19,426 bases of DNA, from the NCBI GenBank assembly GCA_012103495.1, contig WLWR01000008.1, positions 1 through 19,426 of the forward strand, given 5' to 3'. The translations under genes and the position numbers were made by a program. Source of the stretch: Legionellales bacterium. Lineage in GTDB: Bacteria > Pseudomonadota > Gammaproteobacteria > WLWR01. A model generated the notes under the pieces. The model had not been told where the DNA came from, searched no databases, and saw only the letters and a list, made by a program, of their open reading frames with translations. This document shows positions 7,677 through 15,518 of this stretch, one piece after another; positions within the stretch are counted from its first letter, which is position 1, and each line of letters opens with the position of its first letter.

Positions 7677-9017
7677 CTATTGCTCACGAAAAGCTCGGCT
7701 AAAACTATCCTGAATGGGCGTGACAAAATAACGCATCGGGGTGCGTTTGTCGGTGATAATCATCACTTGTGCAGGCATACCCGGGTACAATTTAACGTGT
7801 TTGATTTTTTCCAATTGTGAACTATCAATTTTAACACGCGCCGCATAATACGTCTCGCCAGTATGCTCATCTTGCAAAATATCCGCCGAAATTGTATCCA
7901 CTTTGCCATCCAAACTGGGGGTTGATCGTTGTTTGAATGCAGTCAACTTAACCTTTGCAACCAACCCAGGGTAGACCACATCAATATCCAATGGGTTCAG
8001 CCGAGCTTCAATAATCAATTCATCCTTACTGGGTACAATTTCCATTACTTCTTCACTGGCTGATAAGACACCACCGACCGTGTGTTTTTTCAACCCGACC
8101 ACCGTACCATCTTGCGGAGCTCGAATGGCGGTGCGTTTCAGAACGTCTTCAGCCGCGCGTTCTTCCTCTAATAAATCCGCCAATTGTTGTCGAGTTTCAC
8201 GCAATTCTTGTAAAACTTCTTTTTGTCGATTGTCTTTCGTCGCAATGATTTGCGATTGCGTTTCACCAATACGTTGTTCAGCCTTGGCAATCAATCCGAT
8301 ATTTTCTCCCCGTTCGCCTTGCAATCGTGCCGCTTCGCGTTGTAACGCCAGCAACCGTGGTCGTTCAATCAACTTACGCTGCTCTAAATAAGCAACCGCT
8401 TTGATTTCCTCATCGATCAATTCCAACTGCCGGGTATCAGCATTAACCTGAGCTTGTAAACTTTCAATTTCTTTCTGCAATTGCTGTATTCGTTGTTGCA
8501 AAATTTTAATTTGCCCGTTAAAAGTCGCTTGATTGGCGGTAAAAATCGCCCGCTGACTTTGTATGATTTGTTCAACTTGCGGCTTATCGGCTTGACTGGT
8601 CAATCGCTTAGGAAATTCCACACTCTGTTTATTATCACGCTCTGCCAACAATCGAGATGCAAACCCATAAAAATGATTGATTTGCCCACGCAACAAACTC
8701 AATCGAGCCAATGCTTGCGTATCATCCAACTCAATTAATAAATCTCCCTGCTTTACCCGACTACCTTCTTGTATATACAACCGCTCGATAATACCACCCT
8801 CCAAGTGTTCAATGGTTTTACGGCTGGTATCCACAATAATTTTGCCATCGGCAATCGCTGCTGACTCCAACGGCGCCAACAGCGCCCAGAATAAAAACCC
8901 TCCGACAAACACCAGCAGCACCATAAGACCAAACAAAGTCGCCCGCTTAATCGGTGGTTCAGGATTCACTTCAATGATGTTATCCACTGAAGATTGCTTG
9001 TTAATGACCGGCAGCAT
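7677..9017 (-). CDS. Type I secretion periplasmic adaptor (HlyD/PrtE family)
   Basis: The membrane fusion protein of a type I secretion system, linking the inner-membrane ABC exporter to an outer-membrane TolC-like channel. The start is set at ATG 9017 because a near-perfect AAGGAGG lies 6 bases upstream; an in-frame ATG at 9041 would lie inside the ABC gene. Protein is 446 residues: a short cytoplasmic N-terminus, one membrane helix at about 27-50, a biotinyl-lipoyl half-domain (HLEGGIIERLYIQEGSRVKQ, about 71-90), a long coiled coil (about 150-305), the second lipoyl half (IRAPQDGTVVGLKKHTVGG) and a beta-barrel ending in YFVTPIQDSFSRAFREQ, typical of PrtE/AprE-type adaptors. It overlaps the ABC gene end by 17 bases, indicating translational coupling. 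Confidence 0.93.
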   Translation of the reverse strand: MLPVINKQSSVDNIIEVNPEPPIKRATLFGLMVLLVFVGGFLFWALLAPLESAAIADGKIIVDTSRKTIEHLEGGIIERLYIQEGSRVKQGDLLIELDDTQALARLSLLRGQINHFYGFASRLLAERDNKQSVEFPKRLTSQADKPQVEQIIQSQRAIFTANQATFNGQIKILQQRIQQLQKEIESLQAQVNADTRQLELIDEEIKAVAYLEQRKLIERPRLLALQREAARLQGERGENIGLIAKAEQRIGETQSQIIATKDNRQKEVLQELRETRQQLADLLEEERAAEDVLKRTAIRAPQDGTVVGLKKHTVGGVLSASEEVMEIVPSKDELIIEARLNPLDIDVVYPGLVAKVKLTAFKQRSTPSLDGKVDTISADILQDEHTGETYYAARVKIDSSQLEKIKHVKLYPGMPAQVMIITDKRTPMRYFVTPIQDSFSRAFREQ

Positions 9018-10761
9018 GCAAACCTCCTTCATCACCATCACTAGGGCGTTGAGATAATTTCTTCGCCGCTTTGTTTTGTTCAGCGGCTAATTGATTGAGT
9101 TTGGCTAAAATTTCATCGCGAGGCCCGGCCATTTGAATTTGTCCATCGTTAAGCACCACCACACGATCAGCCACTTGCACAATACTCGGGCGATGACTGA
9201 TCACCACCACCGAACAACCTTGTTGTTTCATATAATCAACAGCCCTAGCCAACGCATGATCGCCTTCATGATCCAAATTAGAATTGGGTTCATCCAAAAT
9301 CACCAATTGAGGTTGTTTGTACAAAGCACGTGCCAAAGCAATGCGTTGGCGTTGTCCACCCGATAACACATAGCCACCGCCGCTGATGAACGTGTTGTAT
9401 CCATCAGGGAAATGCAGAATTAACTCGTGCATGCCTGCCAATTGTGCAGCCTTAATCACCGCTTCATCATCAATGTCATCACTCAAGCGTGCGATATTTT
9501 CCCGTACAGTCCCAGTAAACAATTCAACGTCTTGCGGCAAATAGCCAACATAGCGACCAAAGTCCACTCTATCCCACGAATACACATCTGCCCCATCCAA
9601 TCGCACACTGCCCGCGCTGGCTTTTAAAGCACCGACCATCATTCGCGCTAGCGTGGATTTGCCTGCGGCCGATGGACCGATCAACGCCACCACTTCGCCT
9701 GGATTGATACGCAGCGCCACTTGATTAATGATCGGTCGCGATGACGTTTTTGGTACAAAATAAACATTTTCCAATGTGAGAATGCCGCGCGGTTTGGGTA
9801 ACTTAATACCTGCAGTGCGTGGGCTGTAATGGCTGAAGTAACTTTGCAATCGATAGTATGCCTGGCGCGCAGCCACTAGACTTTTCCAAGTGCTAATGGC
9901 TTGCTCCACCGGTGATAAAGCGCGAGCCATTAAAATCGACGCAGCAATCATCGCACCCGGGGTAATCACATTGTTGATGACCAACACCGCACCTGCACCT
10001 AAAATCGCCAATTGCAACGTTAACCGCATAAATTTTGAAATGGATAAAATCACTCCTGAACGCCGACTGGCCAACGCCTGTAGACTTAAAACTTTTTCAT
10101 TATCTTGAAACCAATTTTTAACAATACTTGGCATCATCCCCATCGCTTGGATCACTTCCGCGTTGCGCATGGTGGCATCAATTTGTTGTTGAGTTTGTAT
10201 CGCTTGAAAATTCGCTGCCGCTAAAGGTTCACGCGTTTTGATTTCATTGAGCAATGCCAAAGCAAACAATACAATCGCGCCCACCGTTGACAAAATACCC
10301 AACAATGGATGCATCAAAAAAATTACAATTAAATACATAGGCACCCATGGCGCGTCAAACAATGCAAAAATACCTGCCCCACTGAGAAATTGACGGACGG
10401 TGGCAATATCGCGCAATGATTGTTGATGATATGAACTGCCACGCAAAATTTCATCTGCACTTTGGGCCAATGCGGTTGGACTTAAATAATTATCCAACCA
10501 TTGACTTACTTTGATCATGACCCGCGATCGGGCAATGTCCACCAATGCCAACACCAATAGTGCGGTCACCGCAATGATGGTCAAAAAAATCAATGTATCG
10601 TAACTTTGACTGGCCAGCACCCGATCAAATAATTGCAACATATAAATCGGCGTGGTCAACATGAATAAATTGACAAATAAACTAAAGAACCCAACGATAT
10701 AAAAAGCACGGCGCGAGGCGATCACCGCCTGCTCAAGTAAAGGTTTGTTTGCTAATGCCAT
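9001..10761 (-). CDS. Type I secretion ABC exporter (PrtD/AprD family)
   Basis: A 586-residue fused permease and ATPase that would energise one-step export of a protein through both membranes. The N-terminal half has about six membrane helices (roughly 18-290) and no C39 peptidase-like domain, so it belongs to the PrtD/AprD/RsaD group. The ATPase half carries Walker A GPSAAGKST (362-370), the Q-loop in YLPQDVELF (Gln410), signature LSGGQRQR (466-473), Walker B LVILDEP (486-492) and the switch His523 in ISHRPS; all catalytic elements are intact. The C-terminal tail is charged and ends GLHAAGH. It is translationally coupled to the HlyD-like adaptor. No TolC-like channel and no RTX or other candidate cargo gene is in the window. 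Repeat copy B lies directly upstream. Confidence 0.94.
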   Translation of the reverse strand: MALANKPLLEQAVIASRRAFYIVGFFSLFVNLFMLTTPIYMLQLFDRVLASQSYDTLIFLTIIAVTALLVLALVDIARSRVMIKVSQWLDNYLSPTALAQSADEILRGSSYHQQSLRDIATVRQFLSGAGIFALFDAPWVPMYLIVIFLMHPLLGILSTVGAIVLFALALLNEIKTREPLAAANFQAIQTQQQIDATMRNAEVIQAMGMMPSIVKNWFQDNEKVLSLQALASRRSGVILSISKFMRLTLQLAILGAGAVLVINNVITPGAMIAASILMARALSPVEQAISTWKSLVAARQAYYRLQSYFSHYSPRTAGIKLPKPRGILTLENVYFVPKTSSRPIINQVALRINPGEVVALIGPSAAGKSTLARMMVGALKASAGSVRLDGADVYSWDRVDFGRYVGYLPQDVELFTGTVRENIARLSDDIDDEAVIKAAQLAGMHELILHFPDGYNTFISGGGYVLSGGQRQRIALARALYKQPQLVILDEPNSNLDHEGDHALARAVDYMKQQGCSVVVISHRPSIVQVADRVVVLNDGQIQMAGPRDEILAKLNQLAAEQNKAAKKLSQRPSDGDEGGLHAAGH

Positions 10762-10811
10762 ACAGACTACCTAAATACAGTCTACGGATTGTCATTGATT
10801 GATTGATTAAG

Positions 10812-10840
10812 TATATACCCATTCCACCTCAAGATGCGAA
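10812..10840 (-). promoter_or_regulatory. Promoter-like pair in the left end of repeat copy B
   Basis: On the minus strand TTCGCA (10840-10835) and TATATA (10817-10812) are 17 bases apart, 50 bases before the ABC exporter start. No better promoter was seen in this gap, so the repeat may supply transcription of the secretion genes. Confidence 0.33.
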
Positions 10841-10902
10841 CCCTGCTCACATTTGGTTTGTTATCTCAGGTGGCCTTTTAAGCCTGCGATAAGCTGAGTA
10901 TA
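10814..10902 (+). repeat. 89-bp palindromic interspersed repeat, copy B
   Basis: Same length and orientation as copy A, aligning without gaps. Outer ends are TATAC and GTATA, and an inner stem forms between CCACCT/AGAT (10824-10835) and ATCTCAGGTGG (10863-10873). The unit ends one base before the stop codon of iscA and lies between the isc genes and the secretion genes. It could act as a bidirectional stem-loop for the iscA transcript. Confidence 0.75.
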
Positions 10903-11283
10903 TCAATCAACATTAATGGTAAAACTCTCACCACAACCACAGGTACCACTGGCATTGGGATTTTGAAATACCAGTTTTTCATTCAAGCCTTGTTTTTCTA
11001 AATCCAACGTTACCCCATTGAGCATTGGCACATAGCGAGCTTCAACAACGGCAACCATATCGGTGGCAATGGACACAGTCATATCTTGATCATGAATGGT
11101 AGTGTTGGGTTCAATCACATAGGCATAACCCGAACACCCTCGCTGCTCAATGCTAATACGCAATCCTTGATGCGCTGGATGTTTGGTTAAATAGCGACGA
11201 ATATAACCAACCGCCGCATCTGTACAATGCAGGGTAAGAATTGTGGATCCTGGTTGATGCTGCTTAACAATGGAATCTGTCAT
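10903..11283 (-). CDS. iscA: A-type iron-sulfur carrier protein IscA
   Basis: A 126-residue A-type carrier that delivers or holds Fe-S clusters or iron for apo-proteins. The three cluster-binding cysteines are present: Cys50 in RGCSGYAYV, and Cys115 and Cys117 in the C-terminal TCGCGESF motif. The core GLRISIEQRGCSGYAY, the TLDLEKQGLNE stretch and FQNPNASG match IscA, SufA and ErpA; choosing IscA rests on position after iscS and the IscU-like gene. The N-terminus is about 15-20 residues longer than E. coli IscA. Its ATG shares one base with the stop of the preceding gene (TAATG), so translation is coupled. The gene ends right beside repeat copy B, where hscB, hscA and fdx would follow in E. 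coli. Confidence 0.9.
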   Translation of the reverse strand: MTDSIVKQHQPGSTILTLHCTDAAVGYIRRYLTKHPAHQGLRISIEQRGCSGYAYVIEPNTTIHDQDMTVSIATDMVAVVEARYVPMLNGVTLDLEKQGLNEKLVFQNPNASGTCGCGESFTINVD

Positions 11284-11645
11284 TACCCAATGACCTCATA
11301 CAAAATATCTTCAACTTGCAACGCAGTATGGAGTTTTGTTGGTGGAATGTCCAGCGCCTCCACCACCGTTTGATGAGTCAATTTACGCGCTTTTATCAGA
11401 GTGCGACCCATTAATTGTTCGGTGAGCCAAGCCATGGCCGCGATTGCATACGGGTTACCATATACTTTAAATTTAGCATCAATAATCAGTTGCTGATCAT
11501 CAACTTGAATTTGTAATTGCAGCACATCCCCAACACCTATTTCACCGCGCCTAGCACTTCTGACATCGGGCTGAGTTACATCCAAACTGCCTGCCTGCCT
11601 GGATTGAAAAAAATACCGCAACACCGCCTGACTGTATTCACTCAT
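11283..11645 (-). CDS. Cysteine-less IscU-like protein (degenerate scaffold)
   Basis: A 120-residue IscU homologue: YSQAVLRYF, GSLD, GDVLQLQIQVDD, IDAKFKVYG, AIAAMAWLTE and IPPTKLH follow IscU along its whole length. IscU is the scaffold on which IscS sulfur and iron build a [2Fe-2S] cluster. All three ligand cysteines are replaced: the usual ACGDV is GVGDV (Val38), YGCGSAIA is YGNPYAIA (Asn64) and KIHC is KLHT (Thr107). No cysteine remains. Asp40 and His106 are kept. The HscA-recognition LPPVK motif is IPPTK. The start at ATG 11645 has GAGG 7 bases upstream and fits E. coli IscU; a TTG two codons earlier is less likely. The frame is intact and tightly packed between iscS and iscA, so it is probably translated, but it cannot be a normal scaffold. 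Confidence 0.88.
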   Translation of the reverse strand: MSEYSQAVLRYFFQSRQAGSLDVTQPDVRSARRGEIGVGDVLQLQIQVDDQQLIIDAKFKVYGNPYAIAAMAWLTEQLMGRTLIKARKLTHQTVVEALDIPPTKLHTALQVEDILYEVIG

Positions 11646-11647
11646 CT

Positions 11648-12820
11648 TCAACCCTCATATTCAAATGGCGTTAACGAACGTAACCAACCAATTTGCTGTT
11701 GCAAAACGGCAATCGTGCGATCAATGTCTTGTTCACTGGTAAAACGTCCCAATGAAATCCGAATCGAGCTGTGTGCCAATTCACTGGATACCCCAATTGC
11801 TCGCAATACATACGATGGTTCAATACTAGCGGTGGTGCAAGCCGAAGCGGTGGAAAGCGCCAAATCACGCAGTGCCAACACCAACGATTCCCCCTCCACT
11901 CCTGCAACACTGACATTTAAATTGTGTGGCACACGCTGTTTAAGATCACCATTGCATTGCACCCCTGGGATCGCTTGCAATGTTTGCCACAAACGATCTC
12001 GTAATCGACGAATCCGCTGATATTCTTGATCAAAATATTGATTGGTCAATCGACACGCTTCTCCCATTCCAACAATTTGATGTGTTGCCAACGTTCCTGA
12101 TCGCAATCCATGTTGCTGCCCACCACCATATAACAGTGGTTGCAATCGCACCCGCGGTTGACGTCTTACATACAAAGCGCCAATCCCTTTAGGACCGTAT
12201 AATTTATGCGCGGAAAACGCCATGAGATCCACCGGCAATCGCTGTAAATCAATCATCACTTTCCCTAAACTTTGCGCCGCATCCACATGAAATAAAATGC
12301 CGCGCTCGCGTAACAATTCACCCATGGTGTGAATATCTTGAATCACACCAATTTCATTATTCACCTGCATGATGGAAACCAAAATAGTCTCGCGCGTTAA
12401 TTGAGAAATGAGATCTTGCACCTCGATCAATCCATTGGTTTTCGGTGTCAAATAAGTAACACGAAACCCCTCTTGCTCCAATTGACGCAAAGGATCCAAC
12501 ACTGCTTTGTGTTCAGTGATCACACTGATGATGTGACGCCCTTGTCGTTGATAAAATCGCGCCGCACCAAACAGTGCCAAATTATTCGCTTCCGTTGCCC
12601 CAGATGTCCATATAATTTCTCGCGGTTGTGCCCGGATCAAAGTGGCCAAATGATCAGCGGCTTGTTTGATTGCGACATTGGCGCGACGGCCATAACAATG
12701 TTGCGACGCTGGATTGCCAAACACGCCTTGTTGGGTTAAATAGCCACTCATTTGATCGGCCACTTGCGGATCCACCGGGGTGGTCGCCATGTAATCTAAA
12801 TAAATGGGATCGGCTGTCAT
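11648..12820 (-). CDS. iscS: Cysteine desulfurase IscS
   Basis: A PLP enzyme that takes sulfur from cysteine and hands it on as a persulfide for Fe-S clusters, thiolated tRNA and cofactors. The 390-residue protein has the PLP lysine Lys206 in AFSAHKLYG, His104 in TEHKAVLDP, and the active-site Cys328 in TASACTTAS, at the same numbers as E. coli IscS (404 residues). The long match in the middle (ILVSIM.VNNEIGVIQDI, SGTL..HQIVGMGEA) makes it IscS, not SufS. The C-terminus stops at SLTPFEYEG and lacks the last 14 or so residues, which in E. coli help bind IscU. Its ATG abuts the trmJ stop codon, and the IscU-like gene begins 2 bases after its stop. No iscR lies between trmJ and iscS. Confidence 0.95.
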   Translation of the reverse strand: MTADPIYLDYMATTPVDPQVADQMSGYLTQQGVFGNPASQHCYGRRANVAIKQAADHLATLIRAQPREIIWTSGATEANNLALFGAARFYQRQGRHIISVITEHKAVLDPLRQLEQEGFRVTYLTPKTNGLIEVQDLISQLTRETILVSIMQVNNEIGVIQDIHTMGELLRERGILFHVDAAQSLGKVMIDLQRLPVDLMAFSAHKLYGPKGIGALYVRRQPRVRLQPLLYGGGQQHGLRSGTLATHQIVGMGEACRLTNQYFDQEYQRIRRLRDRLWQTLQAIPGVQCNGDLKQRVPHNLNVSVAGVEGESLVLALRDLALSTASACTTASIEPSYVLRAIGVSSELAHSSIRISLGRFTSEQDIDRTIAVLQQQIGWLRSLTPFEYEG

Positions 12821-13552
12821 TTAAGATTCCTTTGATCGTTGCCGTTCAATCGCGGTTAATATACCACGTAAAATATTCACTTCCACCGGTTCTAATTGTG
12901 CACGATTGAACAATCGCCGTAACCGCATCATCAATGGCGTATCTTGCGTCGGATGTAAAAATTGCAATTGCTCAAGCACCCGTTCCAAATGCTGATAAAA
13001 TCCTTGTAACTGGCTGTGCGATGCCAAGGGTTGCAGCGCTGTTTGCTCAGGCTGTTGCAAAACTTGCGCACTGGCGCGCAATTGATAACAAATGACTTGC
13101 ACCGCTTGCGCTAAATTCAATGAACTGTAATGTGGGTTGGCCGGAATTTGAATTTGATAATGACACTGATGCAATTGCTCATTGGTCAACCCAGTTTTTT
13201 CACAGCCAAACACAATGGCCATCGGCATGGGTTGCGCTTGTTGCAAAATATTGTCTGCCGCTTGTTGCGGCGTCCACATTGGCAACACCACCCCTCGCGT
13301 TCGCACACTGGCACCCAACACCCATTGACAATCACTCACCGCTTGGGCCAGCGTGTCCACCACCTGTGCCTGTTGCAAAATATCATCAGCCCGCGACGCC
13401 AATTCAACGGCGGTTTCACTGGGAAAGTGACGCGGCGCTACCAAATACAATTGCCGCAATCCCATGGTCTTCATCGCGCGTGCTGCTGCGCCGATATTAC
13501 CGGGATGCGACGTTTGCACCAATACGATGCGAATGTGGGTCAAATCATACAT
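12821..13552 (-). CDS. trmJ: tRNA (cytidine/uridine-2'-O-)-methyltransferase TrmJ
   Basis: A SPOUT methyltransferase that 2'-O-methylates position 32 in the tRNA anticodon loop. The 243-residue protein begins MYDLTHIRIVLVQTSHPGN from ATG 13552; an ATG at 13561 would add three residues, and the frame stays open further upstream without a good ribosome site. Motifs: NIGAAARAMKTMG (19-31), VFGCEKTGLTNEQL (114-127) and the knot-forming NPHYSSLNLAQAVQV (139-153), then a helical C-terminal region with MRLRRLFNRA and LNILRGIL as in E. coli. FGCE replaces the more usual FGRE. It leads the reduced isc operon, as trmJ does in E. coli, and is divergent from suhB. Confidence 0.92.
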   Translation of the reverse strand: MYDLTHIRIVLVQTSHPGNIGAAARAMKTMGLRQLYLVAPRHFPSETAVELASRADDILQQAQVVDTLAQAVSDCQWVLGASVRTRGVVLPMWTPQQAADNILQQAQPMPMAIVFGCEKTGLTNEQLHQCHYQIQIPANPHYSSLNLAQAVQVICYQLRASAQVLQQPEQTALQPLASHSQLQGFYQHLERVLEQLQFLHPTQDTPLMMRLRRLFNRAQLEPVEVNILRGILTAIERQRSKES

Positions 13553-13660
13553 AAGTAACATCACAATTGTTTGCCCGGGTACTGTATCATCGACCTGCCA
13601 TTTCGCAAAATTTGTTCGTTGTTTAGCGCCAGGATCTTTCAAGACTTGGGCAAATGCTTG

Positions 13661-13669
13661 TGCTACTAT
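13661..13669 (+). promoter_or_regulatory. Extended -10 element before suhB
   Basis: TGC directly before TACTAT (13664-13669) forms an extended -10, 31 bases before the suhB ATG. No good -35 is present, as is often the case with extended -10 promoters. Confidence 0.4.
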
Positions 13670-13700
13670 AGCGCCCAATTTGATTTGGTAAAGGTTGGTT

Positions 13701-14501
13701 ATGGAGCCTATTTTAAACATCGCCCTCACCGCAGCGCGTCAAGCTGGCGATATTATTACCCGCTCTTTGTATCGATTGGATACGGTGACGGTTTCTATCA
13801 AAAAAGAGCGCAATGATTTTGTTAGCGAAGTAGACATTAAGGCCGAACAAGCCATTATCAACACCCTTGAAAAATCATACCCAACTTATAACTTCATCGC
13901 TGAAGAAAGTGGCAACATTGATAATGACAGTGAATGCACTTGGATTATCGATCCCTTAGATGGTACCAACAATTATTTACACGGTTTTCCCCATTTTTGT
14001 ATTTCCATTGCTTTGCAAATCAACCAACACATTGAATACGGTTTGATTTACGATCCGATTCGCGATGAAGTGTTCACTGCCAGTCGCGGTCGCGGCGCAC
14101 ACATGAACAATAAACGTCTTCGCGTAAGCAAACAGCATGCGTTAGAACATGCCTTGATCGGCACTGGCTTTCCATTACGCACTGAAGCGGTGTTTGAACC
14201 TTACTTTGCTACCTTGCATACACTGTATCAACATTGTCTAGGAGTACGCCGCGCCGGTTCGGCTGCTTTGGATCTGGCTTATGTGGCTGCCGCTCGTTTA
14301 GAAGGCAGTTGGCATTATGGTTTAAATATATGGGACATTGCCGCCGGTTCTTTATTGATTCGCGAAGCCGGTGGTTTGATCACCGATTTTAACGGCGACG
14401 AACAGTATTTAACTCAAGGCAACATCATCACCGGCAACCCTAAAATTCTCAAACAATTGTTACCAAAAATTCAATCGAATTTTAAATCATTGCTGACTTA
14501 G
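13701..14501 (+). CDS. suhB: Inositol-1-monophosphatase SuhB
   Basis: A magnesium-dependent inositol monophosphatase-fold protein; in E. coli SuhB also joins the NusA-containing antitermination complex on rRNA. The start at ATG 13701 (MEPILNIALTAARQAG) matches E. coli MHPMLNIAVRAARKAG and has AAGG 6 bases upstream; a TTG two codons earlier is less likely. The 266-residue protein carries the metal-binding EES (68-70), WIIDPLDGTNNY (81-92) with Asp84 and Asp87, and the C-terminal WDIAAGSLLIREAGG with Asp211. The segment VRRAGSAALDLAYVAAARLEG keeps the paired arginines of E. coli SuhB. It is divergent from trmJ, the E. coli arrangement, and convergent with dusA with 28 bases between the stops. 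Confidence 0.95.
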   Translation: MEPILNIALTAARQAGDIITRSLYRLDTVTVSIKKERNDFVSEVDIKAEQAIINTLEKSYPTYNFIAEESGNIDNDSECTWIIDPLDGTNNYLHGFPHFCISIALQINQHIEYGLIYDPIRDEVFTASRGRGAHMNNKRLRVSKQHALEHALIGTGFPLRTEAVFEPYFATLHTLYQHCLGVRRAGSAALDLAYVAAARLEGSWHYGLNIWDIAAGSLLIREAGGLITDFNGDEQYLTQGNIITGNPKILKQLLPKIQSNFKSLLT

Positions 14502-14529
14502 TTGTTTGCGTAGCCACATCAAAACACCA

Positions 14530-15501
14530 TCACACTTCATTTGGTAACAGCGCCAAAGCTTGTTCAATCACTTCAACCCCCGCATTGGGTTGATGAATGT
14601 GGGTACTCAAATACCGTCGCCACCGCTTCGCCCCTGGAACTTTTTGCAACAATCCTAACAAATGTTTAGCCATGCTAGCTAAACGTTCTCCTTGCGCCAA
14701 TTGATCGGCTATATAAGGAAGATATTGTGCCACCACTTGTTGACGAGACAATAAGGGATGCTCATCTTGGTAAAATAATCGATCCACTTCAATCAACGAA
14801 TAGGGATCGGTATAAGCTTGCCGTCCAATCATCACCCCATCCAACGCCAGATGATGTTGTCGCGCCGCGATCAAATCGGTAATACCACCATTGATAACAA
14901 GCGTTAATTGTGGAAAATCTTGTTTCAATCGTTGCACCACCTCATATTGCAATGGCGGAATTTCGCGATTTTGTTTTGGACTCAAACCTTGTAACCAAGC
15001 TTTACGCGCATGAATAATAAATACCTGGCATCCAGCTTCAGCCACTGTTTTCACAAAATGATACAAATGTTTATATTGATCAAATTGATCAACCCCAATG
15101 CGTGATTTCACTGTTACTGGAATGTTCACCACTGCTTGCATTGCGGCAACAGCCGCGGCCACCACATCAGGTTCCAACATCAAACACGCGCCAAACCGAC
15201 CGGCCTGTACCCGATCACTAGGACAACCAACATTGAGATTCACTTCATCATAACCAAATTGTTCAGCCACCACTGCGCATTGCGCCAATTGGGTAGCATC
15301 AGCGCCTCCCAATTGCAACGCTACAGGATGCTCTGCTGAATGAAATCCAAGCAATCGGTGTCGATCACCATGCAAGACAGCACCACAAGTCACCATTTCG
15401 CTGTACAACAAGACATGTTTGGAAATAATTCGCATCAAATACCGAAAATGACGATCAGTCCAATCCAACATAGGCGCTACGGCGATCAATCGGTTTATCA
15501 T
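14530..15501 (-). CDS. dusA: tRNA-dihydrouridine(20/20a) synthase DusA
   Basis: A flavin enzyme that reduces uridine in the tRNA D-loop. The 323-residue protein opens with MINRLIAVAPMLDWTDRHFR, the FMN-binding start of the TIM barrel. Next come SEMVTCGAVLHGD, LQLGG, NLNVGCPSDRVQAGRFGACLM with the catalytic Cys93, VKSRIGVD and FIIHARKAWLQGLSPKQNRE; the last is diagnostic of DusA rather than DusB or DusC. A helical C-terminal domain follows with the KHLLGLLQKVPGAKRWRRYL stretch. The ATG at 15501 has GAAGG about 8 bases upstream. It is the last gene of the GGDEF/EAL-recJ-dusA group, 17 bases after recJ. Confidence 0.96.
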   Translation of the reverse strand: MINRLIAVAPMLDWTDRHFRYLMRIISKHVLLYSEMVTCGAVLHGDRHRLLGFHSAEHPVALQLGGADATQLAQCAVVAEQFGYDEVNLNVGCPSDRVQAGRFGACLMLEPDVVAAAVAAMQAVVNIPVTVKSRIGVDQFDQYKHLYHFVKTVAEAGCQVFIIHARKAWLQGLSPKQNREIPPLQYEVVQRLKQDFPQLTLVINGGITDLIAARQHHLALDGVMIGRQAYTDPYSLIEVDRLFYQDEHPLLSRQQVVAQYLPYIADQLAQGERLASMAKHLLGLLQKVPGAKRWRRYLSTHIHQPNAGVEVIEQALALLPNEV

Positions 15502-15518
15502 CTATTCACCTTCAACAT

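Noticed and set aside
11283..11645. IscU-like gene as a pseudogene
   Set aside because: The frame is complete, of normal length, with ribosome binding site and coupling to both neighbours, and residues outside the ligand positions are conserved.
13120..13558. Two overlapping open frames of about 142-144 codons on the plus strand
   Set aside because: They are antisense to trmJ, which has clear family motifs; the translations are low-complexity and resemble nothing known.
13553..13700. An IscR-binding site controlling trmJ-iscS
   Set aside because: No sequence resembling the IscR type 1 or type 2 consensus was seen between trmJ and suhB, in keeping with the missing iscR.
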